Position numbers and translations under genes: made by a program
Part shown: piece by piece, positions 1 to 7,236 of the stretch
Layout of the letters: the number at the start of each line of letters is the position of its first letter
How positions within the stretch are numbered: the stretch's first letter is position 1
Assembly: GCA_025774425.1 (NCBI GenBank)
Contig: JALGWA010000025.1
Span: 5,761-15,262, forward strand
Direction of reading: 5' to 3'
DNA length: 9,502 nucleotides
Source: a bacterium
GTDB taxonomy: Bacteria > Arandabacterota > Arandabacteria > Arandabacterales > JALGWA01
Notes under the pieces: model-generated
What the model was told of the DNA's origin: nothing
The model's input: the letters and a program-made list of their open reading frames with translations, nothing else
Databases searched by the model: none

Positions 1-23
1 TTCCGCTTCTTCTTCGCCGTCAT
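1..23 (-). CDS. Start of a downstream gene, cut by window edge
   Basis: An ATG at 23-21 overlaps the TGA stop of the selenocysteine HdrA gene as ATGA, the usual arrangement of translationally coupled genes. Seven full codons are visible, reading MTAKKKR, and a purine-rich AGAAGG lies about 11 bases upstream inside the end of hdrA. The basic start recalls the Lys/Arg-rich N-terminus of the MvhD-like protein at 2437-2979. In Bam-type clusters an MvhD-like subunit (BamF) follows the HdrA-like subunit (BamE), so a second MvhD is a reasonable guess. The visible residues do not prove any family. Confidence 0.5.
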
Positions 24-1315
24 ACCGCAACCGCCTTCTTCACATGCGCCGCGGCGCGCTGGGCCGCGGCGCTCGCCTGGCTCACGGCCTCGGGGATGTC
101 ACACGGCCGCTTGCAGAATCCGCAGGCGAATACGCCCTTGACGGTGGTGTCGGCCGGCGACCCGGGCACGGTCTCGACGAAGCCGTACCGGTCGGTCTTG
201 ATTCCGAGGATCTTGGCGAGCTCCGCGGCGCTCCTGGAAGGCATGGCGGCCGTCGCCAGCACGACCATCTCGACCTTCATCGATTTGACCTTCCGCTCGC
301 GCGTGTCCTCGTACCAGAGGAGGAGGTCCTTGTTCCCGTCCTCCTCGATCTCGGCCACCCTCCCGCGGATGAAGTTCACTCCGTATTCCTCCGCCGCGCG
401 CTTCTCGTACTTCTGGAACCACTTGCCCACGTTGCGCAGGTCGGTATGGAAGATGTAGGAATCGCTCTCGGGATCGTGCTCGCGCGCCAGCATGGCGTCC
501 TTTATCGAGTACATGCAGCACACGCTCGAGCAGTAGTCGCAGTAGTTGAGATCGCGCGATCCGACACACTGCACGTAGGCCACCTTCTTGGCCAGCTTCC
601 CGTCGGAAGGCCGGTAGAGATGGCCGCCGGTCGGACCGGTGGCGTTGATCAGGCGCTCGTACTGGATGCCGGTGATGACATTGGCGAGCCTGCCGTAGCC
701 GTAATGCGTGAGCGGCGTGGGGTCGAACATGTCCAGGCCCGTCGCCACGATCACGGCGTCGACCTCGAGGGTCATGCGGACGTCCTTCATGTCGAAGTCG
801 ATGGCCCCCTTGTCGCAGCGCTTTTCGCACACGCGGCACTTGCCCTTGGTCAGGTAGATGCAGGCGTCCGGGTCTATGGTCATCACCGCCGGAATGCCCT
901 GGGAGAAGTACAGGTAAATGGCCGTGCGCTTGCGCAGCCCGGTGTCGAACACGTCGGGGGCCCTGCCCGGACACTTGGCGACGCACAGGCCGCAGGCGTT
1001 GCAGACGTCCTCCTTGACGTAGCGGGCGCGCCTGTTCACCCTGAGCGCGAAACCGCCGCCCTTCTTCTTCATGCCCACGACGTCCGTGTAGGCGAGAATC
1101 TCAACCTCTGGATGCCGACCGGCCTCCAGCATCTTGGGCGCCAGGATTCATATGGAGCAATCGTTGGTCGGGAAGGTCTTGTCGAGCTGCGACATCACCC
1201 CGCCGATGCTGGGCTTCTTCTCGATGAGATAGACGTGGACGCCCATCTCGCCGAGGTCGAGCGCGGCTTGAATGCCCGCAATCCCGCCTCCGATCACCGC
1301 GACCTTAGGTTGCAC
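20..1315 (-). CDS. hdrA: HdrA-like FAD/iron-sulfur subunit containing selenocysteine (UGA at 1150-1148)
   Basis: This is a heterodisulfide-reductase subunit A-type flavoprotein, the FAD site where electrons split in bifurcating Hdr complexes. It has 431 residues counting Sec56. The FAD-binding GGGIAG motif is at residues 9-14. The motif [14 protein letters not shown] (48-61) matches the family NDCSxCxLxPK cluster motif, with UGA in place of the second Cys. Two ferredoxin clusters follow: C105/C108/C111/C115 and C152/C160/C163/C167. A QCVGSR and YC-SVCC motif typical of HdrA comes next. The frame is unbroken on both sides of the UGA. The GTG start at 1315 is chosen because GGAGG sits 8 bases upstream; it overlaps the HdrCB stop by 11 bases. 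A TTG at 1330 is in frame but lies against the ribosome site. The protein lacks the N-terminal HdrA domain and the C-terminal ferredoxin domain found in the paralogue at 2983-4653. The UGA could in principle be a stop, but the motif makes Sec far more likely. Confidence 0.93.
1111..1150 (-). promoter_or_regulatory. Selenocysteine UGA codon with bacterial SECIS-like hairpin
   Basis: The UGA is at 1150-1148. After 14 bases comes an 8-bp stem, GAUGCUGG (1133-1126) pairing with UCGGCAUC (1118-1111), including two G-U pairs. Its 7-base loop AGGCCGG starts 22 bases after the UGA. An alternative fold closes a GCUGG/CCGGU stem over an AGG loop. Distance, small loop and a G in the first two loop bases fit the published general model for bacterial SECIS elements, which lie inside the coding sequence directly downstream of UGA. 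Archaeal elements usually lie in the 3' UTR, so this also supports a bacterial host. Hairpins are common in GC-rich DNA, so the structure supports the call rather than proving it. Confidence 0.75.
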
Positions 1316-2447
1316 GTCTCGAACCTCCAAGCGATTCCACCAGAAACGTCTGTATGTCGACGATCTCCATTGTCGCCTTTTCCTGCTCGTCCCGCGCCGC
1401 GCATCTCAAGTGGATGTTGCACTTGGGACAGGCGGTGAGCAGCGTCGCCGCCCCCGTGCCCGCGGCCTCGTCGAGCCTCTCGACCTGTATCTTCTTGTTG
1501 ACACGCGTGCAGCTCACCCAGTTGGACGAGCCGCAACAGAGGGCGTCCTTGCCGTTCCGCCCCATCTCGACGACCTCGAGGCCGGGAACGGCCGAGAGGA
1601 GCTCGCGCGGCGCGTCGAACACGTCGTCGAACTTGACGAGCCGGCAGGGGTCGTGATAGGTGACCGTCCTCTCGACCGGCGCGAACCCGAGCTTGTCCAC
1701 CTTCGCCGCGAGCACGGTCAGGATATGCACGATCTCGAACGGAACCCAGATCCCCATCCGGGGATACACGTGCTTGAACATGTAATACCCCTAGGGGCAT
1801 GAGAACACCACGCGCTTAGCGCCGGTCTTCTTTATGGCCGCGATGTTGCGCCTCGCGAAGTAGTCTACGATCCCGGCATCCCCCGTCCAATAGGAGTCGT
1901 GCCCGCAGCACACCTCCTGCTCGCTCACGGCCGGGACGATGCCCGCGGCGTTGAGGAGCCTCACGGAGGCGTTGCCTACGGCCCTGCCCCGGAAGCCGAT
2001 TTCGCGGAATACGACGTCGAGGTACGGCAGGCATCCCGAGAAGTAGTATGTGCTCCCCTTGGTTCTCACCTTGGCGCCCTCGCCGAGCCAGGCCCTCGGC
2101 TTCCTGAAGTCCTTGACCGTCTGCAGGGCGGCGAGCGCCGTCAGTGTCTCGGCATGCGTGCACGTCCCCTCCCGGCCCAGGGCTCTCGCCTTCCCGCGCA
2201 GGGCGGCCATGAAGGCCGTGTAGTCGACGGTCGAGGGGCATCTCAGATTGCACGTGCCGCAGGTCAGGCAACTCCAGAGGTCGTCGGCGCACAAGGTCTC
2301 GCCCTCGTCGAAGAGGAGAGCGCCTTCGACCATCGCCCTGGGCGAATAGGCCGGGTTGTGTCTCGACACCGGGCACGTGCCGGTGCAGATGCCGCATTCG
2401 AGGCAGTAGTAAGCCCTGGTCTCGGCGATCACCGCCTTAAGCGACAC
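1305..2447 (-). CDS. HdrC-HdrB fusion (BamD/HdrD-like iron-sulfur protein) interrupted by one in-frame amber codon
   Basis: This is an iron-sulfur subunit joining HdrC-type ferredoxin and HdrB-type CCG domains, of 380 codons if the TAG at 1793-1791 (codon 219) is read. Two [4Fe-4S] motifs lie at C15/C18/C21/C25 and C60/C63/C66/C70. The first CCG domain has C139, C180-C181 and C217 followed by P218, TAG219 and G220. The second is canonical: C268, C304-C305, C340 and C343. In Hdr complexes the CCG domains hold noncubane clusters that reduce disulfides or pass electrons on. The frame is clean on both sides of the TAG, and the protein resumes inside the same domain ([10 protein letters not shown]). 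The GTG start has GGGAGGAGGA just upstream and overlaps the MvhD stop by 11 bases; the stop is TAA. Termination at TAG would leave a 218-residue protein lacking half the fold, and the ATG at 1781 has no clear ribosome site. The TAG may be pyrrolysine, a recent nonsense mutation (from GAG or CAG), or a sequence error. Confidence 0.85.
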
Positions 2448-2979
2448 GCTTCCTCCTCCCGCGAGTCTTCTTCAAGTCCTTCATGTAGGCGTCGAGGGCG
2501 TCCTCGAAGTTCCTGCCCTCGCTTCCCGATATCAAGGTGAAGCCGAGTCTCTCAGGGGCGATGCCGCCCCACTCGAGTATCTCCCTCGTCTCCTCGATGA
2601 TCTCGCCGCAGCGTTCGCTCCCGTTGAAGTAATGGCAGTCGCCCTCCTTGCAGCCGAGGACGAGAACCCCCTCGAGGCCCTTGGCGAAGAGCCTCAGGAT
2701 GTTGGCGACGGTCACGGCGCCCGTGCACCTGACGGGCAGGACGAGGATATCCGGACCATACGTGTAGCCCTCCCTGGCCGCGTTCTCGATGGACTCGAGC
2801 GGATGCCACGTGCAGGCTATTATGGCGAGCCTCGGCCCGGCGCCGGCCCTCCTGCCCGTCGCCCCCTTGGCCTGCGCCTTCCCCGGCCGCCTTCCCGCCC
2901 GCCGCTTCCCGGACCGGGTCTTCCCGGCCGCCTTCTTCACCTTCACTCCGGCTCTCTTCTCCCTCTTCGATCCCGCCAT
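2437..2979 (-). CDS. mvhD: MvhD/FlpD-like electron-transfer subunit with basic N-terminal extension
   Basis: This belongs to the MvhD family (hydrogenase iron-sulfur or F420-non-reducing hydrogenase delta subunit). These small [2Fe-2S] proteins pass electrons from an oxidoreductase module to HdrA. The 180-residue protein has the conserved core VRCTGAV (C85) and GCKEGDCHYFNGSERC (C110, C115, C124). Two features are odd. The family CxWC motif reads C56-T-W-H59, so one usual Cys is His. The first 50 residues form a low-complexity tail with 19 Lys/Arg, probably disordered, and the C-terminus is also basic (RGRRKRVA). The ATG start is 3 bases after the HdrA-like stop, with only a weak distant GAGG, which suggests coupled translation. 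The stop TAA overlaps the next gene's start. An internal start near residue 50 would remove the tail, but no good ribosome site was seen there. Confidence 0.87.
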   Translation of the reverse strand: MAGSKREKRAGVKVKKAAGKTRSGKRRAGRRPGKAQAKGATGRRAGAGPRLAIIACTWHPLESIENAAREGYTYGPDILVLPVRCTGAVTVANILRLFAKGLEGVLVLGCKEGDCHYFNGSERCGEIIEETREILEWGGIAPERLGFTLISGSEGRNFEDALDAYMKDLKKTRGRRKRVA

Positions 2980-2982
2980 GTC

Positions 2983-4653
2983 TTATACAATCGCCTCGAT
3001 CGCCGAACCGACCTGCCTCCACGTCGCGTACTTGAGCGACAGGGCGCCCGAAGGACACACCGACACGCAGACGCCGCAGCCCGTGCACTGTATGGGCATG
3101 TGGAGCGCGCGCTTCATGCCGTCCTCGGCTTCGACCATCTCTATCGCACCGTGCATGCAGACCTCGCAACACCTGCTGCAGCCCCGGCACAGGTCCTCTT
3201 CCATCCCGGCGACGAACGCCGACTTCGAAACCTTGCCCGCGTTTATGAGGTCGAACGCCCGCGAGCCGGCGCTGTAGCCCTGGACTACGGCCTCGGTGAT
3301 CGTGCAGGGCCAGTGGGCGGAGCCCGCCACGTATATGCCCCTTGGTACGAACTCCCCCGGCCTCAGCTTGGGCTGGGGTTCGATCAGGAAACCGTACTCG
3401 TCCGTCGGAAGCCGGAGCTTCGCCGCCAGGGCCCTCGTCGACTCCGACGGGACGATGGGGGCGGCGAGCACGACGAGGTCACATGGGATCGTCGTCTCCA
3501 TCCCCGATATGGTGTCGAACACCTCGACGCTGTTCCCGCCGACGACCGGCGGCCTCTCGGGCGTGTAGCGGATGATCTTGACCCCCATGTCCCTGGCGCG
3601 GTCGAGGTCGCCGGCGTACTCGGCGAATCCGCGCGAGAGTATGGTCACCTCCGCCGACGGGTATCTCTCCTTGAGGAGAATGGTGTTCTTTATCGACGCC
3701 GTGCAGCAGATGCGCGAGCAGTAAGGCCGTTCCGGATTGCGGGAGCCGACGCACTGGATCATCACGATCTTGCCGCCGGGCTGCTTGTCCCCTTCGAGCA
3801 TGTGCTCGAACTCCATCTGGGTGACGACGATGTCGTTGTCGCCGTAGCCGAAGAGGCCGTCGGGCGAGAGAACCGAAGCGCCTGTGGCCACGACGATCGC
3901 CCCGGCCTCGATCTTCCTGCCTCCCGTCAGCGTGACCTCGTAGTTTCCGACGTGGCCGGTCACCGACTCGACCTCCGCACCGGTCACCATCTCGACGAGA
4001 TCGCCTGCGATCTCATCGAGCATGGCCCCGATGAACTCGTCTGCACGCCTGTAGGAAGGAAAGACGGCGTTCAGGCTCCTGAGGAGCCCGCCGGGCTCTT
4101 TCTCCTTCTCGACGAGGACCGTCTTGACTCCCCTCGTCGCGACGGCCCCGGCCGCCGCCATGCCCGCGACTCCGCCGCCCAGGACCAGACAGAGCGGCTT
4201 TATCCCGGCTTCCAGCACCTCGACCCTCAGGGCCTCGGCCATGCTCGCCGCCGCCATCCGGACCAGATTGAGGGCCTTGGCCGTGCCCGCCTTCCTGCCG
4301 CCGGCGCCGCCCGGAGCCATGCCGTCCCTTATGTTGGCGAAGCCGACGAAGGAAGGGTCTATGCCGAAGCCCGACAGCGCCTCCCTGAACAACCTTCCGA
4401 AGAGGCGCTCGCTGCAGCCGGCGATCACCATGCGCGACAGGCCGCGCTTGCTTATCGCCTCGCCGACCGCCGCCAGCCCCTTCGCCGAGCAAGGGTAGTT
4501 GATCCTGAACACACCGGCGACGACGGGATCGGCCGCGATGCCTTTCTCCAGGGCCGCGAGGTCCACCGAGCGCTTTATCTCACCGCCGCACTCGCAGACT
4601 ACGACGCCCACCTTCACGGCTTTCCGCTCGTCTCCACAAGGCCCGTCGGCCAT
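2983..4653 (-). CDS. HdrA-like flavoprotein with N-terminal HdrA domain and C-terminal 2x[4Fe-4S], lacking the NDCSxC motif
   Basis: This is a second HdrA-family protein of 556 residues. The N-terminal HdrA domain starts with VCECGG (C20, C22) and has further cysteines C55 and C80, plus an FANIRD motif. The FAD-binding fold begins with LGGGVAG (158-164). The QCVGSR and YCSRICC motifs typical of HdrA follow. The C-terminal double ferredoxin has C489/C492/C495/C499 and C523/C526/C529/C533. Where the Sec-containing HdrA reads FPTNDCSIU, this protein reads FPSYRRADE, with R203 and E206 in place of the Cys and Sec. The two ferredoxin motifs inserted in the other HdrA are also absent. It therefore looks specialised as a connecting flavoprotein between the Nuo-like module and the Hdr core. 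The ATG start has GGAGGAGG 4 bases upstream, in the 22-base gap after the NuoG-like gene. The stop is TAA. Confidence 0.92.
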   Translation of the reverse strand: MADGPCGDERKAVKVGVVVCECGGEIKRSVDLAALEKGIAADPVVAGVFRINYPCSAKGLAAVGEAISKRGLSRMVIAGCSERLFGRLFREALSGFGIDPSFVGFANIRDGMAPGGAGGRKAGTAKALNLVRMAAASMAEALRVEVLEAGIKPLCLVLGGGVAGMAAAGAVATRGVKTVLVEKEKEPGGLLRSLNAVFPSYRRADEFIGAMLDEIAGDLVEMVTGAEVESVTGHVGNYEVTLTGGRKIEAGAIVVATGASVLSPDGLFGYGDNDIVVTQMEFEHMLEGDKQPGGKIVMIQCVGSRNPERPYCSRICCTASIKNTILLKERYPSAEVTILSRGFAEYAGDLDRARDMGVKIIRYTPERPPVVGGNSVEVFDTISGMETTIPCDLVVLAAPIVPSESTRALAAKLRLPTDEYGFLIEPQPKLRPGEFVPRGIYVAGSAHWPCTITEAVVQGYSAGSRAFDLINAGKVSKSAFVAGMEEDLCRGCSRCCEVCMHGAIEMVEAEDGMKRALHMPIQCTGCGVCVSVCPSGALSLKYATWRQVGSAIEAIV

Positions 4654-4675
4654 CGATCCTCCTCCGGGGAGCCGC

Positions 4676-5326
4676 TCAAGCCCCCGTGTAGTGATTCTCG
4701 CAGACGGTGCAGCGGAAGATATCCCGCTTGCCGCCCGTCGTATGCATGCTCCTTCTCTTGAAGACCTTCTCCAGTGTGAACGTCCTCGCCGGACATATGG
4801 TCGCGCAGGTGCCGCATCCGATGCACACGCTGGACTCGACGCTGAAAGGCGACACCACCTCGCTGTCGGGCCCGCGATTGGCGAAACCTATGGCCCCGAC
4901 GCCGACTATCTCGCTGCAGGCGCGCACGCACATGCCGCACAGGAAACAGTCGCCGTCCTCCTCCGGGAACGGGTTTTTCTTGAGACCGACGCGCTTGGCC
5001 GCCTGTTTGATGACATCGAGGTCCCGGCAACGCGCCAGGAGGAGCGCGACGACCATCCTTCTCACGCTCCGGATCTTCTCGGAGTCCGTGACGACCTTCA
5101 TCCCCTGCTCGATGGGTGTGACGCACGAGGCCATGGTGCGCGTGCGCTTTCCCAGCGTCACTTCCACCACGCACACCCTGCACGAGCCGGCCGGCGTCAG
5201 CGCCTCGTGATGGCAGAGCGTCGGGATGTCGATGCCGTGGTCCCTGGCGACCTCGAGCACGGTCTGTCCCCGGAGGCCGCTGCACCTCTTTCCGTCTATG
5301 ACGATATTGACCCTGTCAGCCGCCAC
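4676..5326 (-). CDS. Short NuoG/HndD N-terminal-like (BamI-type) iron-sulfur subunit
   Basis: This 216-residue electron-transfer protein resembles only the N-terminal part of NuoG or Fe-hydrogenase HndD. A plant-type [2Fe-2S] domain has C38, C49, C52 and C68. Two [4Fe-4S] clusters follow, at C127/C130/C133/C137 and C168/C171/C174/C178. The His-Cys3 box normally lying between these parts in NuoG is absent (only C100 occurs there), and there is no molybdopterin or H-cluster domain. A further CTVC pair (C206, C209) closes the protein and may bind metal or dock a partner. It probably carries electrons from the NuoF-like flavoprotein to the HdrA-like protein encoded next. The GTG start at 5326 is chosen because GGAG lies 8 bases upstream; it begins 5 bases after the NuoF stop. 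A much longer open frame reaches upstream but overlaps nuoF entirely and is a shadow. The stop is TGA. Confidence 0.9.
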   Translation of the reverse strand: MAADRVNIVIDGKRCSGLRGQTVLEVARDHGIDIPTLCHHEALTPAGSCRVCVVEVTLGKRTRTMASCVTPIEQGMKVVTDSEKIRSVRRMVVALLLARCRDLDVIKQAAKRVGLKKNPFPEEDGDCFLCGMCVRACSEIVGVGAIGFANRGPDSEVVSPFSVESSVCIGCGTCATICPARTFTLEKVFKRRSMHTTGGKRDIFRCTVCENHYTGA

Positions 5327-5331
5327 CTGTC

Positions 5332-7206
5332 TCACTCCACGTAGATTGCGTCGCCGGCGATCGCGTCGAACCGGCAGACCTCGTAGCACGCTCCGCACTT
5401 TATGCACTTGGACTGGTCGAGATTGTGCGGCTGCGAGCGCGGTCCCGAGATCGCGTTGACGGGACACGCCCTCACGCACCTCTGGCAGCCCGTGCACTTC
5501 TCGGGAACCACCCTGTACACGATCAGCGCCTTGCACACCTTGGCGGGACACCGCTTGTCGAATATATGCGCCTCGTACTCGTCCCTGAAGTAGTTGAGCG
5601 TCGTCAGCACCGGGTTGGGCGCCGTCGAACCGAGCCCGCAGAGCGACGCCTCCTTGACGGCGATCGCCAGCTCCTCGAGGAGGTCGATGTCGCCGGGCCG
5701 GCCCTCGCCCCCGCATATCCGCGTCAGGATCTCGCGCATGCGCTTGACGCCCTCCCGGCACGGAGTGCATTTGCCGCAGGATTCCTCTTCCAGGAACTCG
5801 ACGAAATACCGCGCCACGTCCACCATGCACGTGTCCTCGTCCATGACTATGAGCCCGCCGGAGCCCATGATGGAGCCGGCCTTGGCCAGTTCCTCGAAAT
5901 CGACCGGCACGTCGATCAGATGGGCCGGGATGCAGCCGCCGGAGGGGCCGCCCGTCTGCACCGCCTTGAGCTCCTTGTCCTTGAGGACGCCTCCCCCGAT
6001 GTCGTAGACTATCTCCCGGAGCGTAGTCCCCATCTGCACCTCTATGAGCCCGGTGTTCTTGACCTTGCCGACCAGCGAGAAGACCTTGGTGCCCTTGCTC
6101 TTCGCCGTGCCGAGCGAGGCGTACCAGTCCGAGCCCTTCTCTATGATCGGGGGCACGTTGGCCCAGGTCTCGACGTTGTTGATGTTGGTCGGCTTGCCCC
6201 AGAGGCCGCACTCGACCGGGAACGGCGGCCGCGGCCTGGGCCTTCCCTCGCGTCCCTCCACCGAGGCCATGAGCGCCGTCTCCTCGCCGCAGACGAAGGC
6301 GCCTGCGCCGCGCACTATGTCGACATCGAAATCGAAACCGCTCCCGAGTATGTTCTCCCCGAGCAGCCCGACCTCGCGTGACTGCTCGAGCGCGCAGGTG
6401 AGATTGGAGACGGCGAGCGGGTACTCCGCCCTCACGTAGATGAAACCCTTGCGTGCGCCGATGGCGAAGGCGCCGATGGTCATGCCCTCGAGCACGGCAT
6501 GGGGATCGCCCTCCATGATGCTGCGGTCCATGAAGGCGCCCGGGTCGCCTTCGTCGCCGTTGCAGATTATGTATTTCTCCTCCGAGGGCTGCTTGCGGCA
6601 CAATTCCCACTTGACGCCCGTCGGGAAGCCCGCGCCCCCACGGCCCCTGAGCCCCGACTTCTTTATCTCGCCGATTATCCCGGCCGGCTTCATGCCGCCC
6701 AAGGCCTTGGCGAGCGCGCCGTAGCCGCCGACGGCGATGTAGTCCTCGATGCTCGTCGGGTCGATCTTGCCGTTGTTGCGGAAAACGATGCGCTGCTGCC
6801 TGGCGTAGAACGGCACCTCGTCCTCGAGGAGGCAGACCTCGCCCGTCACGGGGTCCTTGTAGAGCAGCGACTCGATGGCCTCGCCCTGCCGGACGGTCTT
6901 CTCGATTATCTCGGCGACATGCCTCACCTCGACGCCGTGATAGAATATCTTCTTGGGGAAGATGACGACGAGCGGCCCACGCTCGCAAAAGCCGTGGCAG
7001 CCGGTCGCCCTCAACTCGACATGCTCGAGGCCCCGCTCCTCGAGCTGCCGGCGGAACTCGTCGAACAGGTCCATGCTGCCGTGCGCCCGGCACCCGGTAC
7101 CCGCGCAGATGGAAATGCTCACCGCCTTGGGATCATGCGCCTGGACGAGCCGTTTCCTCAGGGCCTCGAGATCGGCCAGTGAGGCCAGCCGGGTCGTAGT
7201 CGCCAT
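5332..7206 (-). CDS. nuoF: NuoF/HndC/BamH-like NAD(P)H-binding FMN iron-sulfur subunit
   Basis: This is a 624-residue soluble NADH dehydrogenase flavoprotein, where NAD(P)H meets FMN. Domains in order: a thioredoxin-like [2Fe-2S] domain (C34, C39, C70, C74); the nucleotide/FMN domain with GRGGAGFPTG (188-197) and NGDEGDPGAF (216-225); an SLBB region; the [4Fe-4S] motif ESCGKCTPCREG (C477, C480, C483, with C523); and a C-terminal double ferredoxin (C571/C574/C577/C581 and C601/C604/C607/C611). This is the long form seen in NADP-reducing and bifurcating hydrogenases and in Bam complexes, not the short complex I NuoF. The ATG at 7206 is preferred over an in-frame TTG at 7209, which directly abuts the GGAGG. 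A 30-base gap separates it from the NuoE fusion, whose TAG stop is in the same frame. The stop is TGA. Confidence 0.96.
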   Translation of the reverse strand: MATTTRLASLADLEALRKRLVQAHDPKAVSISICAGTGCRAHGSMDLFDEFRRQLEERGLEHVELRATGCHGFCERGPLVVIFPKKIFYHGVEVRHVAEIIEKTVRQGEAIESLLYKDPVTGEVCLLEDEVPFYARQQRIVFRNNGKIDPTSIEDYIAVGGYGALAKALGGMKPAGIIGEIKKSGLRGRGGAGFPTGVKWELCRKQPSEEKYIICNGDEGDPGAFMDRSIMEGDPHAVLEGMTIGAFAIGARKGFIYVRAEYPLAVSNLTCALEQSREVGLLGENILGSGFDFDVDIVRGAGAFVCGEETALMASVEGREGRPRPRPPFPVECGLWGKPTNINNVETWANVPPIIEKGSDWYASLGTAKSKGTKVFSLVGKVKNTGLIEVQMGTTLREIVYDIGGGVLKDKELKAVQTGGPSGGCIPAHLIDVPVDFEELAKAGSIMGSGGLIVMDEDTCMVDVARYFVEFLEEESCGKCTPCREGVKRMREILTRICGGEGRPGDIDLLEELAIAVKEASLCGLGSTAPNPVLTTLNYFRDEYEAHIFDKRCPAKVCKALIVYRVVPEKCTGCQRCVRACPVNAISGPRSQPHNLDQSKCIKCGACYEVCRFDAIAGDAIYVE

Positions 7207-7236
7207 CAACCTCCATCCTTCCGGCCTGCGCCGGGT

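Noticed and set aside
20..1330. HdrA as two separate genes or a pseudogene split at the UGA
   Set aside because: The UGA sits exactly at a conserved Cys, a SECIS-like hairpin follows, and no other lesion exists.
44..1438. Long plus-strand open frame of 464 codons
   Set aside because: It is antisense to the Sec-HdrA gene, whose cluster motifs are unmistakable; no family features.
1294..1800. Frameshifted open frame starting at ATG 1800, overlapping the amber codon
   Set aside because: Its translation is Arg-rich with no CCG or other motif; the zero frame holds the conserved HdrB sequence, so frameshifting past the TAG is not supported.
2632..4761. Long plus-strand open frame of 709 codons
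   Set aside because: It lies antisense to the MvhD and HdrA-like genes, has no recognisable motifs and is Arg/Leu/His-rich as expected of a GC-rich shadow frame.
5327..7093. N-terminal extension of the NuoG-like gene to about 805 residues
   Set aside because: The extension is a shadow of nuoF in another frame; a GTG with a good ribosome site at 5326 explains the true start.
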